NCBI GenBank assembly: GCA_020636405.1
Contig: JACJXW010000004.1
Coordinates: 3,026,001-3,090,000, forward strand
Direction of reading: 5' to 3'
DNA from: Lewinellaceae bacterium
GTDB taxonomy: Bacteria; Bacteroidota; Bacteroidia; Chitinophagales; Saprospiraceae
Length of the DNA: 64,000 bases
Shown: positions 1 through 9,161 of the stretch, in pieces
Layout of the letters: each line of letters opens with the position of its first letter
How positions within the stretch are numbered: position 1 is the first letter of the stretch
Notes under the pieces: model-generated
The model's database searches: none
The model's input: only the letters and a program-made list of their open reading frames with translations
What the model was told of the DNA's origin: nothing
Translations under genes and position numbers: made by a program

Positions 1-244
1 AAGGGCGAGCGCCAGGTAGGAGTGAAAAAGCTGGCAGTCCGATAACGTAAGTTGGGATCGGAAGGGGAATGTCCTGTGTCCATAACATTCCCGGACAGAA
101 ATACTTAGACACACCTGGGAATATTGAACTGCATTGCCGGCCCAGGCGAGGCATGGGTTCCAACGCATTTTTGCGTATTTCCATGCATTTCTCTATTTCT
201 GTCCAGGTTACTTACTACACTACAGCCCTGATACGCTGCCCTCC
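1..244. other. window-edge segment without a supported gene
   Basis: This stretch lies downstream of the minus-strand copper ATPase. I see no ORF with recognisable content and no clear terminator. A minus-strand reading from about position 90 to the window edge stays open but is too short to judge. The usual ccoI neighbours (ccoS, ccoN) are not visible here. Confidence 0.4.
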
Positions 245-2710
245 TCACAGCCCCATCCTCCGGGCCACGCCATTACTTGCCAGCATCCCGAACAGCACAA
301 TGCTGATCGAGCTCAGCGGCATCAAAATGGCGGCAACGATGGGGGAGAGGGCGCCCTGCACAGCGAAGCTCAGGCCGATGATGTTGTAAATGAGCGCAAA
401 GCCGTAGGCGAAATAGACAAGCTTGATGCTGCGCCGGGCAAATTCAAGAAAAGCAGGTAGATGGTGGAACTGCCGGGCATCGAGTATGGCATCACAGGCA
501 GGGGTGAAATTATTGGTGTCTTCGGCAACCACGACCCCGGCGTCGCTCTGTTTCAGCGCGCCGGCATCGTTGAGGCCATCGCCCAGCATGAGCACTTTCC
601 CGCCATTGGCCTGCAGGCTGCGCACAAACTGCAGCTTGTCCTGCGGGCTCTGTTGAAAGTGCATATTGTCGTTATCCCCGAAAATGGGCGCCAGAAGGGG
701 GCGTTCGCGGCTGTTGTCGCCGGAAAGAAGGAAAAGGGAAGCTTTTTCGCCAAAATAGCGGGCGACCTTCCAAATGCCTTCACGAAAGTGGTTGTTGATC
801 TTAAAGCATCCGCGAAGTTCGTGGTTGACCTGTACATAAACACCCTCCTCATCCGGGCATAACCCATTGAGGAAATGGTCGACGAATTTTCGGGATCCCA
901 CTTTGATGCGGCGCTGGCAGACGATACCCTCCACGCCTTTGCCTACTTGTTCTTCCCAAGTTTTGGGATGGTAGATGTTCTCGTCCAGCGCCGGTTCTCC
1001 TTCTTGCAGATAAGCGGCGAGCTGCTGGCTGATCGGATGGCCCGAAGGTTCCAGGACAGCGCGGATCATCTGCTTTTCGTGGGCATCCAGGGGGGCGCCG
1101 ACGAAGGTGATGTCTCCACGGCGGCGCTGGGTTAGGGTTCCTGTTTTGTCGAATACTACGGCCTGGATATTGGTGAGCGCCTCGATGATAGCCGTATTTT
1201 TAAGGTAGAACTGATGCCGCCCCAGGATGCGTACCGCATTGCCGAAAATAAAGGGTATGGCGAGCGCTACGGCGCAGGGGCAGGCGATGATGAGTACGGC
1301 GGTGAAGGCGTTGATGGCCGTCGATGTATCCCTGGGCAGCCAATAGGCTAAGGTTGAGAAAGCAACCAGGAGAATGGCCGTGGTGAATATTTTTCCCACC
1401 CTGTCGGCCAGGACACTGGTGCGGGAGGCCACCCGTTTGGTGAAGGCTTCATCGTTCCACAATTGAGTGAGGTAGCTCTGGGATACACGGCGGGTGAGGC
1501 TCAACTCGATAGCGCCGCCCATCTGCCGGCCGCCGGCAAAGATCTTGTCACCAGTATGTTTGCGAACAGGCTCCGACTCACCGGTGACGAAGCTGTAGTC
1601 GATCTCGGCTTCGCCCTTGAGCAGGATACTGTCCGCCGGGATCAACTCCCGGTGTTTGACCAGGATGATGTCGCCCGCTTCCAACTTGTCCAGCGTGACG
1701 GAGCGGAATTCGCCTTCCTCCCTGCGCTGGGCAGCAATGGGGAAATAAGACCGGTAGTCTCTTTCGAAGGAAAGGTTGTGGTAGGTGCGCTGCTGAAACC
1801 ACTTGCCGATCAACAGGAAAAAGACCAGGCCCGCCAGGCTATCCAGGTAGCCGGCGCCACTGTGGGTTAGGATCTCGAAAACACTGCGCCCGAACAGGGC
1901 CAGAATGCCAATCGAAATGGGCACATCGATGTTGAGAATGCCTTGCTTCAGCCCCAGCCAGGCCGACTGCAGGTAGTCGCGCCCGCTGTAGAACACCACC
2001 GGCAGGGCCAGCAATATATTCAGGTAGCCGAATACGCGGAAGAAATAGGCATCTGAGCCGGGGTCCAGCCCCAGATATTCGGGGAAACTGAGCAGCATGA
2101 TGTTGCCGAAGGCGAAGCCGGCAATACCCAGCTTGTAGTAAAAGGAGCGGTTGACGAGCGGCTTGTCCTCCTGGTCCAGGTTGCTCAGGTTGATCGCCGG
2201 AGCATAGCCGATACTGGCGAGCAGTTCGACCACCTGCCGCAGGCTGATCTCTTCTTCTGAAAAAGTAATGTAAGTTTCCTTTTTGACGAAATTGACGGTA
2301 GAGGTGATCACCCCGGGCCGGAGTTTGTACAGGTTTTCCAACAGCCAGATGCAGGAAGCACAATGGATCTGGGGAATGAAAAACGTCACCTTGGTACGCT
2401 GATGATCTGAAAAGTCGATGATCTTCTCCCGGACATCAGGGTCGTCGAGGAACGCATATTCTTCCCGGGCTTTGCCTTTAAGGCTGATGCCGGCATTTTC
2501 GTCCAACTCGTAGTAGCGGCACAGCCCATTGTCATTGAGGATCTCGAAGACTGTCTTGCAGCCTTCACAGCAAAATACCTTGTCCTCCAGATGGGCCACT
2601 CCTTCTTCACAGGGCTCCCCACAGTGGTAGCAATTGGTTGCAACTTCCGGCATGGTCTCGATCAGCTGTTGATCTTTTATTTGGCTTGCGACGGACATAA
2701 ATATGGCCAT
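245..2710 (-). CDS. ccoI: CcoI/FixI-type copper-transporting P1B ATPase
   Basis: Heavy-metal P-type ATPase of about 821 residues in the inner membrane; family members deliver copper for cbb3 oxidase assembly. An N-terminal cysteine-rich metal-binding module (C-x2-C-x3-C followed by FCCEGC) is followed by an HMA domain with CASC near residue 117, the actuator TGES near 376, the transmembrane CPC near 477, the phosphorylation motif DKTGTLT near 521, and a GDGLND hinge near the C terminus. The cysteine-rich N terminus and overall length match the FixI/CcoI branch rather than CopA. The frame is open to 2845 from a TTG, but I chose the ATG at 2710, which follows an A-rich leader; 2698 is another option. 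A CRP/FNR-like palindrome lies upstream. No other cbb3 gene is in the window, so the oxidase link rests on family resemblance. Confidence 0.88.
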   Translation of the reverse strand: MAIFMSVASQIKDQQLIETMPEVATNCYHCGEPCEEGVAHLEDKVFCCEGCKTVFEILNDNGLCRYYELDENAGISLKGKAREEYAFLDDPDVREKIIDFSDHQRTKVTFFIPQIHCASCIWLLENLYKLRPGVITSTVNFVKKETYITFSEEEISLRQVVELLASIGYAPAINLSNLDQEDKPLVNRSFYYKLGIAGFAFGNIMLLSFPEYLGLDPGSDAYFFRVFGYLNILLALPVVFYSGRDYLQSAWLGLKQGILNIDVPISIGILALFGRSVFEILTHSGAGYLDSLAGLVFFLLIGKWFQQRTYHNLSFERDYRSYFPIAAQRREEGEFRSVTLDKLEAGDIILVKHRELIPADSILLKGEAEIDYSFVTGESEPVRKHTGDKIFAGGRQMGGAIELSLTRRVSQSYLTQLWNDEAFTKRVASRTSVLADRVGKIFTTAILLVAFSTLAYWLPRDTSTAINAFTAVLIIACPCAVALAIPFIFGNAVRILGRHQFYLKNTAIIEALTNIQAVVFDKTGTLTQRRRGDITFVGAPLDAHEKQMIRAVLEPSGHPISQQLAAYLQEGEPALDENIYHPKTWEEQVGKGVEGIVCQRRIKVGSRKFVDHFLNGLCPDEEGVYVQVNHELRGCFKINNHFREGIWKVARYFGEKASLFLLSGDNSRERPLLAPIFGDNDNMHFQQSPQDKLQFVRSLQANGGKVLMLGDGLNDAGALKQSDAGVVVAEDTNNFTPACDAILDARQFHHLPAFLEFARRSIKLVYFAYGFALIYNIIGLSFAVQGALSPIVAAILMPLSSISIVLFGMLASNGVARRMGL

Positions 2711-2861
2711 TTTTTGGTTGAATTCACAAAACCGTGGAACGGGAAATTGCCGGCCCCGATTTGCCTGAAGTTGAATTTTGGCAGGGGCCAGGTTGCAGGT
2801 ACGAAGATGGATTAGTGTTACACGGTTTTGCCCTTCCGGTTCCAATCACCGGAATGAGGAG

Positions 2862-2869
2862 TAAAGGTA
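2862..2869 (-). promoter_or_regulatory. possible -7 element for ccoI
   Basis: The minus strand reads TACCTTTA, one mismatch from the Bacteroidota -7 consensus TAnnTTTG. It sits about 150 bases before the chosen ccoI start. Its main support is its spacing to the palindrome at 2892-2905. Confidence 0.35.
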
Positions 2870-2891
2870 GGAGAAGCAAAAAAGCAGGGGA

Positions 2892-2905
2892 GTGACAAAT
2901 GTCAC
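2892..2905. promoter_or_regulatory. CRP/FNR-family-like operator upstream of ccoI
   Basis: The sequence GTGACAAATGTCAC has GTGA-N6-TCAC symmetry, the core spacing used by CRP/FNR-superfamily regulators. Its centre is about 42 bases upstream of the start site implied by the weak -7 element at 2862-2869, which is the classic class II activator position. Family knowledge supports FNR/FixK-type control of cbb3 genes; the assignment here is inference. Confidence 0.45.
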
Positions 2906-2954
2906 CCCCCTCAGGTGATTAAAATCAAAAAGGGCTTAGGCGTTGGTTGTTTTG

Positions 2955-3003
2955 TTTTGCGAAACTCGAGCCTGACAAGGCCAGGTAAACAAGTTTCGCA
3001 AAA
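2955..3003. terminator. 12-bp inverted repeat after the BNR gene
   Basis: Arms at 2955-2966 and 2992-3003 (TTTTGCGAAACT and its exact complement) enclose a 25-base loop. The repeat is 40 bases past the stop of the minus-strand BNR gene, and the arms end in T or A runs, so it could terminate transcription in either direction. The rest of 2711-3042 holds only the ccoI promoter elements. Confidence 0.5.
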
Positions 3004-3042
3004 CGGGCTTTCGGCTGAAGGCCCGGAGCGGGGCGTTTTCTC

Positions 3043-4908
3043 CTACCGCTGTACCTGGAGTTTACGGCTTTGGAAACCGAAATCCGTTATCACCCGCAGC
3101 AAATACTGTCCGGCGGGAAGTTCTGCAACGGGGACATTCAACTGATGGACGCCTTCGGGCAGTTCACCATGAGCTTTCTCCCACACCAGGTTCCCGTTTT
3201 GTCCGAACAACTGGGTTTGTACCGTAGAACCGCCTTTGAGCAGCAGTTCTACCCGGGATTGCTCTACCGCCGGGTTGGGGGTGAGTTGTCCCAGCGTAAA
3301 CCGGTCGGATATTACGTTGATCGTGGGGATGTCTGTCGTGGTATTCTCCCCCAGGGGGAGAAACGCGACGTAGAGGTCGATGTTACCGTCGTTGGTGCGC
3401 CCGTCGGCCCATACCGGTATGGCGTAACCGCTGGTTGTCAGGATCTGAGTGTATTCGCCGATGCCGAAATTGGCGTTGGCAGCGCCAATCATCGAGAAGT
3501 CCGACCCCTCTGTAGATACGGGGTGATCTTCCTCAAAGGTGAGGCCGCCATCTTTGGAATAGGTCATGTAGTATTTGGTCATCAGGTTATTGGGGTCCTC
3601 GCGCCGGTCGTACCAGCTGACTGCCAGAATGCCCTTGTCGTTGACGGACAGGCTGGGGAAGAACTGCTCGGAAGCCGCGATGCCATCGTTGTTCAGCACC
3701 AGAGGGTCCGCCCAGTTGAGGCCGCCATCTTTGGAGTAACTGTAATAGATATCCACTCCTGAGGTGAGTTCTGTTTCGAACCCGTCGGACGTCCATACCG
3801 CGTACAGGTTGCCGTTGAACTCACCGCCGGACTTGTCGACCCGCAGGTGAGGGCAGGGATAGACACGGGAGGAATCGATGCCCACCAGGTCGCAGTCGCC
3901 GCCGGCGCCCGGAGGGAAACAGGGCAGGTGGAAGGAGGAGATCCTTACCGGGGCGGAAAAGGTCGCTCCGCCGTCTTCCGAGACACAGTGGTAGATACCC
4001 ATCGCAATATCCTGGGCGGTAGCGCCGGCGAAGAGGACGTGGACATTGCCCTCACGGTCGACGTCTATGCTGGAAAACTGGGAAAAGACGATCTCCTCGG
4101 GGGTTACATCTACGGCTTCGCCAAAATCATCGCTGTCGGCAGCTTTGGTTTTGACCAGGATATTGTAGGTGGTGTCCGCCAGGTTGATCTCCACATAGGC
4201 GGCATAGAGGTTGTTGCGGTAAGGGGAGGGCGAAAGGTCAGTGGCCAGCCATTCCTTGTCCACAAAGCGGGAATCGGGGCTATCCAGGCTGGCAACTTCC
4301 CCTGAATCGATGTAAGATTCCTGCCGCTGCCAGCTTTCACCGCCGTCTGTAGAAATGGCCCAGTGCAGCTGAATGCCGATGGTGAAGTCTATGTTTATCG
4401 TGAAGGTCAGCCACGACAGGTACGCTGTGCCGTCGGTATCGAAGGCCAGCACGGGGTCGCCTCCGCCGAGGATAAGGGTGAAGGCCCCCAGGTCGCTTAC
4501 GCCGTCAAACTGGCTGAGTTCCCAGCTGTTCCCGAAATCTTTGGTGTAATAAATAGGGAAGGAGAGGGTGCCGAGGAACGCATCCGCGTCGAGTACCATG
4601 CCGGCGATAATAATGTTGTTGGTATCTCTGGGGTTTACAGCGGCATGCACTTCGGATTCCGGTTTTTCGGATCCGCTGACATTGTTCTCCAGGTTTCGGA
4701 AGGATACGCCGGTTGGGGGTTCGGCCGGCTGGGGCAATTGTTGTCGTAGGGCCTGCAACTCTTCTGGCGTGGCCTTCACCTTGCGTGCCAGTACCGCGCG
4801 CCCCTGTTCATAGATCCACTGTTTGCTGAATGTCGATTGGGCGGCAAGGTCGCCAAAGGTAGCCAATAGGAGCGCACCTACGAGCGTAGTCCATTTCAAT
4901 TGGTTCAT
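3043..4908 (-). CDS. secreted BNR/Asp-box beta-propeller protein with T9SS sorting domain
   Basis: A 621-residue exported protein. Residues 1-23 form a signal peptide ending LAAQ. The body carries at least four Asp-box-like motifs of the S-x-D-x-G-x-x-[WF] kind (for example STDGGESW, YSKDGGLNW, YSKDGGLTF), the signature of sialidase/BNR six-bladed propellers. The last 80 residues are a type A T9SS C-terminal domain (NPAVEQSRV, then LPAGQYLLRV and a basic end), so it should be secreted to or anchored on the cell surface. I do not see the arginine triad well enough to call a true sialidase; exo-alpha-sialidase-like is only the family name. The gene is monocistronic on the minus strand, with a terminator-like repeat after it. 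Confidence 0.8.
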   Translation of the reverse strand: MNQLKWTTLVGALLLATFGDLAAQSTFSKQWIYEQGRAVLARKVKATPEELQALRQQLPQPAEPPTGVSFRNLENNVSGSEKPESEVHAAVNPRDTNNIIIAGMVLDADAFLGTLSFPIYYTKDFGNSWELSQFDGVSDLGAFTLILGGGDPVLAFDTDGTAYLSWLTFTINIDFTIGIQLHWAISTDGGESWQRQESYIDSGEVASLDSPDSRFVDKEWLATDLSPSPYRNNLYAAYVEINLADTTYNILVKTKAADSDDFGEAVDVTPEEIVFSQFSSIDVDREGNVHVLFAGATAQDIAMGIYHCVSEDGGATFSAPVRISSFHLPCFPPGAGGDCDLVGIDSSRVYPCPHLRVDKSGGEFNGNLYAVWTSDGFETELTSGVDIYYSYSKDGGLNWADPLVLNNDGIAASEQFFPSLSVNDKGILAVSWYDRREDPNNLMTKYYMTYSKDGGLTFEEDHPVSTEGSDFSMIGAANANFGIGEYTQILTTSGYAIPVWADGRTNDGNIDLYVAFLPLGENTTTDIPTINVISDRFTLGQLTPNPAVEQSRVELLLKGGSTVQTQLFGQNGNLVWEKAHGELPEGVHQLNVPVAELPAGQYLLRVITDFGFQSRKLQVQR

Positions 4909-5093
4909 AGAAAAGAGTCTAAAGGTTATTGAAAAAATTCCGTGGAGATAAGAGGATAGAGTAGGGCGCTATTTTAGAAGGCGGTGTAAAGGTAAAAAAA
5001 TATGTGGCTAAAAAACAAAGGCGGCGGGATAAATTTGAGAACGGGCGGAATGTGTCCTGGGGTTAGGGCCAAAGCCGTTGATAAGCGAAAGGC

Positions 5094-5128
5094 AAGTTAG
5101 GGCGCAACTTGAAGTTGCGCTCTAACTT
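5094..5128 (-). terminator. strong hairpin between the redoxin and BNR genes
   Basis: A 17-base arm at 5094-5110 pairs with 5112-5128 with one mismatch, giving an almost loopless stem. It follows the stop of the minus-strand thioredoxin-fold gene by about 33 bases and separates it from the next minus-strand gene. There is no clean T-tract. Confidence 0.5.
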
Positions 5129-5160
5129 CAGCACTTTTGACACACCACCCTTTTTCAGGC

Positions 5161-6603
5161 CTACCGCTTCAACACTCTTCGAGTCAGATTACCCGAATCT
5201 GTATGGAGTTGTACCATATAAACTCCCGCCGGGAGCCCTGCCAGGCTGATAGGGAACTGATGTTCCCCCGCCGGCAGCAATCCGGGCCGGAGGGCCCCCA
5301 CTTTTTTCCCCAGCAGGCTGAACCATTCGATAGATATGGTAGAAGCCTGTTCCAATTCCAGGGCGATCGTTGCACTTTCGGTACTCGGATTGGGAAATAC
5401 CTGGCAATTCCGGATGGTAGATATCTCCCGGGTACCCACAGTATTATCGGCGAGAAACTTTGTGCTGCTGCCGGGCCCGAAATTACTTCCATCAAAGAGT
5501 AGGGTTTCCCGGTCGTCGCTGGCGAGGATAAAGCCGCCCGTAGTCAGGCCATCTCTGCCCTCTTCCGCCACGACAAATTGATAGCACCCGGGCTGGTCCA
5601 GAGTGACCGTCGTTTCCACAAATTCCATATTGCCGACCGGGCCGCTTTCTGCCACGATATTGCCCTGGCTGTCTTCAATGTACCAGCGGGTATTGTGTTC
5701 CTCCGTATTTTCATCTGCCTGCATGTAAATGATGAGGTTCTGGGAGGTGGCCGGGGCTTTCCGGAAGGGCACTTCAATGCGGTTGTTGTCCTCATTCTCG
5801 TCGGGGCGGCTGACCGAAGCTTCGAAGATGTTCTCTCCGGGCAGCAGTTCGAGATCTTCAAAATGGACAAACTCTCCCTGGCCCAGGGATAGGGTTCCTT
5901 GCCAGTTGATTGTCCGGAAAGGCTGCCCGTTTCGTTTGAGGGTAATTTCCGCGGAAGTGAGCGGATTGGTGCCTCCGTTGATGAGCTCTACGCTTACGTT
6001 TCCGGAATAGCAGTCTTCCTGGTTGTATTCGTAGGCGTAGAGGATGACATCATCCGCTCTGGTGGCTTCCTGATCGCAGGACATTACCTGGTTCATGATG
6101 TTGTCTACCGTCCAACTGCCCAGGCCGTGCCACAACTGAGGAACTTTCACCTGCAGGTCCGGGCAAATGAGCAGGATGGTGGGAAAGGCGATGAGGCGGT
6201 AGGATGCCGGGATGAGGTAATCCTGGACATCGATGATCGGGTAGGGGGTGCCTTCTATCCAGTTGCCCTGGGACGGGCCAATATCGCCGGATAACTGCTC
6301 GGCGGTAGTATTGGGGTCTGCCTCTACGAAAAGGACCATTACTTCGTCGGTGCCCTCCGGGCCATATTCTTCCCAGATCTGGTGGAGGACCATACTCTGG
6401 TGTTCGTCCCAGCAGGGAGGGCACCAGGCGGCGGCCAGGTCTAGGATCACGGGCTTGCCGGCCGCCAGGTAATCGTACAACCGATGTTCATTGCCGTTGA
6501 TGTCGGTGAGGGTAAAGGGGGGCGCCCACTGGCCTTCCTGCATTTGGCCCTGGAGTGTGAAGGAAAACAACAGGGCGGCAAATAAGGGGTACAAGTTCTT
6601 CAT
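5161..6603 (-). CDS. TlpA-like thioredoxin-fold protein with T9SS sorting domain
   Basis: A 480-residue exported protein. A signal peptide (about residues 1-19) is followed by a redoxin domain starting at the EGQWAPPFTL segment and carrying the active-site motif WCPPCW near residues 60-65. A middle region of beta-sandwich character (about 190-380) precedes a C-terminal T9SS sorting domain of about 75 residues (FPNPSTESATI through LPAGVYMVQL to a basic KR end). The CxxC implies disulfide exchange outside the cytoplasm; the substrate is unknown. Redoxin domains fused to T9SS tails are common in Bacteroidota. It is followed on its strand by a hairpin and then the BNR gene. Confidence 0.82.
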   Translation of the reverse strand: MKNLYPLFAALLFSFTLQGQMQEGQWAPPFTLTDINGNEHRLYDYLAAGKPVILDLAAAWCPPCWDEHQSMVLHQIWEEYGPEGTDEVMVLFVEADPNTTAEQLSGDIGPSQGNWIEGTPYPIIDVQDYLIPASYRLIAFPTILLICPDLQVKVPQLWHGLGSWTVDNIMNQVMSCDQEATRADDVILYAYEYNQEDCYSGNVSVELINGGTNPLTSAEITLKRNGQPFRTINWQGTLSLGQGEFVHFEDLELLPGENIFEASVSRPDENEDNNRIEVPFRKAPATSQNLIIYMQADENTEEHNTRWYIEDSQGNIVAESGPVGNMEFVETTVTLDQPGCYQFVVAEEGRDGLTTGGFILASDDRETLLFDGSNFGPGSSTKFLADNTVGTREISTIRNCQVFPNPSTESATIALELEQASTISIEWFSLLGKKVGALRPGLLPAGEHQFPISLAGLPAGVYMVQLHTDSGNLTRRVLKR

Positions 6604-6738
6604 GAGAGCATAGAGTTTTACGGTTAAGAATCCATTTGAAAAGTAGTCCTATATTCGTTTATTCTGAAGGAGCGCACAAATAGAAATAGACGAGCGGAAG
6701 GATTTCAGAGATGAATAAAAATGGCGGGGCGATCTTTT

Positions 6739-7533
6739 TTACCGGAACCAAAGTTCTCCGATACCGCACAGATAACCCTTGTTATAGATCTCTGCGTAGT
6801 ATCTCCCGGGCATCATTGGCTTCGCTACGCGCCATTCAGCAGTCAGGGAAGTCCCGTGCTGATAGGTGGCGGCTTCGGTCATTTTTGTATAAAATGATAG
6901 ATCTTGATACTTTTCGTTAAAGAAGATGCCCGATCCTTGTTCTTCATCGTACAGCGTTTCGCCAATAGGGTTGATGATCCTTACCATGAATGCCTCTTTC
7001 CCAGGTTCCATATTTGGGTTGGCCCTGAGGGTGAAGCGGACCCTGATCAAGTCCGTTTTGTCGGAGGACCTTGTCGTTGCCCAGTTTCCGTTTTCCTGAA
7101 TACTCAATCCTTCGATCTCGACATTCTCTACGAAAACTACGGTGGCCGCCCGTAGTTTTTGGGTGAGCAACAATTTATCGTTGGCGAGGGCCTCCCTTTC
7201 ATAGAGCAGGTTGGATATGGTATCCCTCAAAGCGTTCATTTCGGAACGAAGGCTTAAAAATTCTACGTTCAGGCTGTCAATATAATTCTCGAACCCAGAG
7301 CGGGCTTTGCCTTTCCATTCCAGGACCAATGCATCCCCGTTATTGGGTTTGTCGGGGCAGATCTCTGCCGCATTGAAACTTTTGATCGCTTTTTCAAACT
7401 CCTGAGCGTAATAGGCCTGGATGCCCTGGTCAAGGAATTGGCCGAAGCAACCGCCGCCATCCTGCCCGAAGGTGAGCCCGGCGGGAGTGCAAAAGGCAAA
7501 CAAGAGCAAAGAGAGGTTTGTGCGCCAACCCAT
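6739..7533 (-). CDS. exported hypothetical protein with TPR-like and coiled-coil segments
   Basis: I do not recognise a named family over the whole length. Residues 1-23 look like a signal peptide ending TFGQ. Residues 25-70 resemble a TPR-type helix pair (alanine and aromatic positions around YYAQEFEKAIKSFNAAE). Residues 75-130 form a heptad-rich coiled coil (NVEFLSLRSEMNALRD onward). The last 130 residues are beta-rich with a conserved-looking end (GRYYAEIYNKG, GIGELWFR). The gene lies 27 bases upstream of the sterol-desaturase-family gene on the same strand order, so the two may be co-transcribed. The function is unknown. Confidence 0.6.
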   Translation of the reverse strand: MGWRTNLSLLLFAFCTPAGLTFGQDGGGCFGQFLDQGIQAYYAQEFEKAIKSFNAAEICPDKPNNGDALVLEWKGKARSGFENYIDSLNVEFLSLRSEMNALRDTISNLLYEREALANDKLLLTQKLRAATVVFVENVEIEGLSIQENGNWATTRSSDKTDLIRVRFTLRANPNMEPGKEAFMVRIINPIGETLYDEEQGSGIFFNEKYQDLSFYTKMTEAATYQHGTSLTAEWRVAKPMMPGRYYAEIYNKGYLCGIGELWFR

Positions 7534-7560
7534 GAGTTCAGAGAAAAGTTGAGTGTCCGG

Positions 7561-8379
7561 TCAATAGTCTGTCTTGATGGTATTATCGAATGGGATCTTA
7601 AACTGATAGAGCACGTCCTCATCGGTGCGGCCGTCCAGCACGTCCAGGCCGTATTGGATCTTTCGAGGGTCGTCGTACACCAGGGTGCCGAAGATGCGGT
7701 CCCAGAACGAGAAGATGTTACCGAAGTTGCTGTCCGTCCAGGGGCGCTCGAAATGGTGGTGGAATTTGTGCATGTTGGGGGTGATGAACACCAGGCTCAG
7801 GGGCTTGTCCAACCACACCGGAACGGAGATGTTGGCGTGCGTCAGATAAGTGAACAGGATGCTGGAGATCCGGTAGATCAGGTAATAGGCAAAAGGCATA
7901 CCGCTGATGATAATAGCAACCAGCGCAAAGCATTCCCGGAGCAGGTAATCTCCGGGGTGGTGCCGGGTGCCGGTGGTGGCGTCCACCTTGGTGTCGCTGT
8001 GGTGGACCATATGGAACTTCCACATCCATTTCACCTTGTGCAGCAGGTAATGGGCGACGTACTGCGCTACAAAATCCAGCAGCATGATGGCCAGGAGGAG
8101 CTCCACCCAGATGGGTAAGTCCATCAGGTATAAAAAACCGAACTCCTCCTGTTGTGTCCACAGGAAAACGCCTACGGTGGCCAACCCGAAGAGCACATTG
8201 ATTATCAGGGAGGTAGACAGGAAGATCAGGTTGACCCCGGCATGTTTCCACTTGTGGTAGTTGAAGCGGGAAAGTGGTATGTTGCCTTCCAGTATCCAGC
8301 TAATGGACAGGCAGATCATGATCCAGGCCAATTTGTACCAATCGGGCATTTGCGCAAAGAAATCCAGGAAAGCATCCAT
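7561..8379 (-). CDS. sterol desaturase / fatty acid hydroxylase family membrane protein
   Basis: A 272-residue integral membrane di-iron enzyme of the fatty acid hydroxylase superfamily. The three histidine clusters are visible: HYLLH, HMVHH followed by HH in TRHHPGD, and HKFHHHFERP near the C terminus. At least four hydrophobic segments lie before and between them. The family hydroxylates or desaturates lipids or carotenoids; the substrate cannot be told from the sequence. The frame opens at a TTG at 8391, but the ATG at 8379 gives MDAFLDFF and is the better start. It is divergent from the DoxX gene at 8466, leaving an 86-base shared upstream region. Confidence 0.82.
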   Translation of the reverse strand: MDAFLDFFAQMPDWYKLAWIMICLSISWILEGNIPLSRFNYHKWKHAGVNLIFLSTSLIINVLFGLATVGVFLWTQQEEFGFLYLMDLPIWVELLLAIMLLDFVAQYVAHYLLHKVKWMWKFHMVHHSDTKVDATTGTRHHPGDYLLRECFALVAIIISGMPFAYYLIYRISSILFTYLTHANISVPVWLDKPLSLVFITPNMHKFHHHFERPWTDSNFGNIFSFWDRIFGTLVYDDPRKIQYGLDVLDGRTDEDVLYQFKIPFDNTIKTDY

Positions 8380-8465
8380 GTTGCAACACAATTTTATAAC
8401 AGTTCGCTGGCTTCGAAAGTAAAGCGTTTTTTTAAATTTGGAAAATCAAAAAAGGCCAAAACATT

Positions 8466-8900
8466 ATGGAAAACGAAATTGTACGCTGGTTGGCAGAACT
8501 GGGCATCAGTAAAATAAACGTGCTGCAGATCCTTTTTTCCCTTATGGCCGGCATCCTTTTCATCCAGTCGGGCCTGGACAAAGTGTTCAACTGGAAGGGA
8601 GAGCTGGATTTTTACAAGAGCCATTTTAAGGACACCATCCTCGGGCCTGTTGTTCCCTTTCTCATGCCCGTGATCACTCTTTCCGAGCTGGCGGCGGGCT
8701 TCCTCTCCGGTTTCGGCCTGCTGTTGGTGTTGTTCACCGGCAAGACGGGCGTGGCGCTGCTGGGTATGCTGATGGCCTGTCTGTCCATCATCCAGCTTTT
8801 CCTGGGACAAAGAGTAGCCAAGGATTACAACGGGGCCGCTGTGCTGGTGCCTTACTTTCTGATGGCGGCGGCAGGGGTTTACTTTTACCTGTTGGGCTGA
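8466..8900 (+). CDS. DoxX-family membrane protein
   Basis: A 144-residue protein with four hydrophobic helices. The N-terminal helix pattern around LMAGILFIQSGLDKVFNW and the later VITLSELAAG segment are typical of the DoxX family (quinol oxidase accessory or oxidoreductase-linked membrane proteins). The role is not established for most members. It stands alone, divergent from the sterol-desaturase gene, and ends in a hairpin that overlaps its stop codon. Confidence 0.75.
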   Translation: MENEIVRWLAELGISKINVLQILFSLMAGILFIQSGLDKVFNWKGELDFYKSHFKDTILGPVVPFLMPVITLSELAAGFLSGFGLLLVLFTGKTGVALLGMLMACLSIIQLFLGQRVAKDYNGAAVLVPYFLMAAAGVYFYLLG

Positions 8901-8917
8901 CCGGGTAAAAGTAAACC
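8876..8917 (+). terminator. 14-bp hairpin overlapping the DoxX stop codon
   Basis: Perfect 14-base arms at 8876-8889 and 8904-8917 flank a 14-base loop that contains the TGA stop. The first arm is coding. No long T-tract follows, so it may act as a terminator or as an mRNA-stabilising hairpin. Confidence 0.5.
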
Positions 8918-9161
8918 AGGGAAGGGAGCTGCCGCCAATATTTGTCGCAGTGGGGCCCGGGCGTTTCTGCAGGTTCAATGTCCTGAGATGACGCTGGATT
9001 TTCCGGGGGCCCTACATCGAAAATCGAACGTCACAAATCAAACATCATAGATCAGAAAGAAGGCCTGCTAAAGCAACCCAAAAGTGCTGCCGTTTTCACC
9101 TCACATGCTGCACCCTCGCCCCTGCCCCCGTCGGCCGCCATTGAGCTCCTGATGACTCCTG

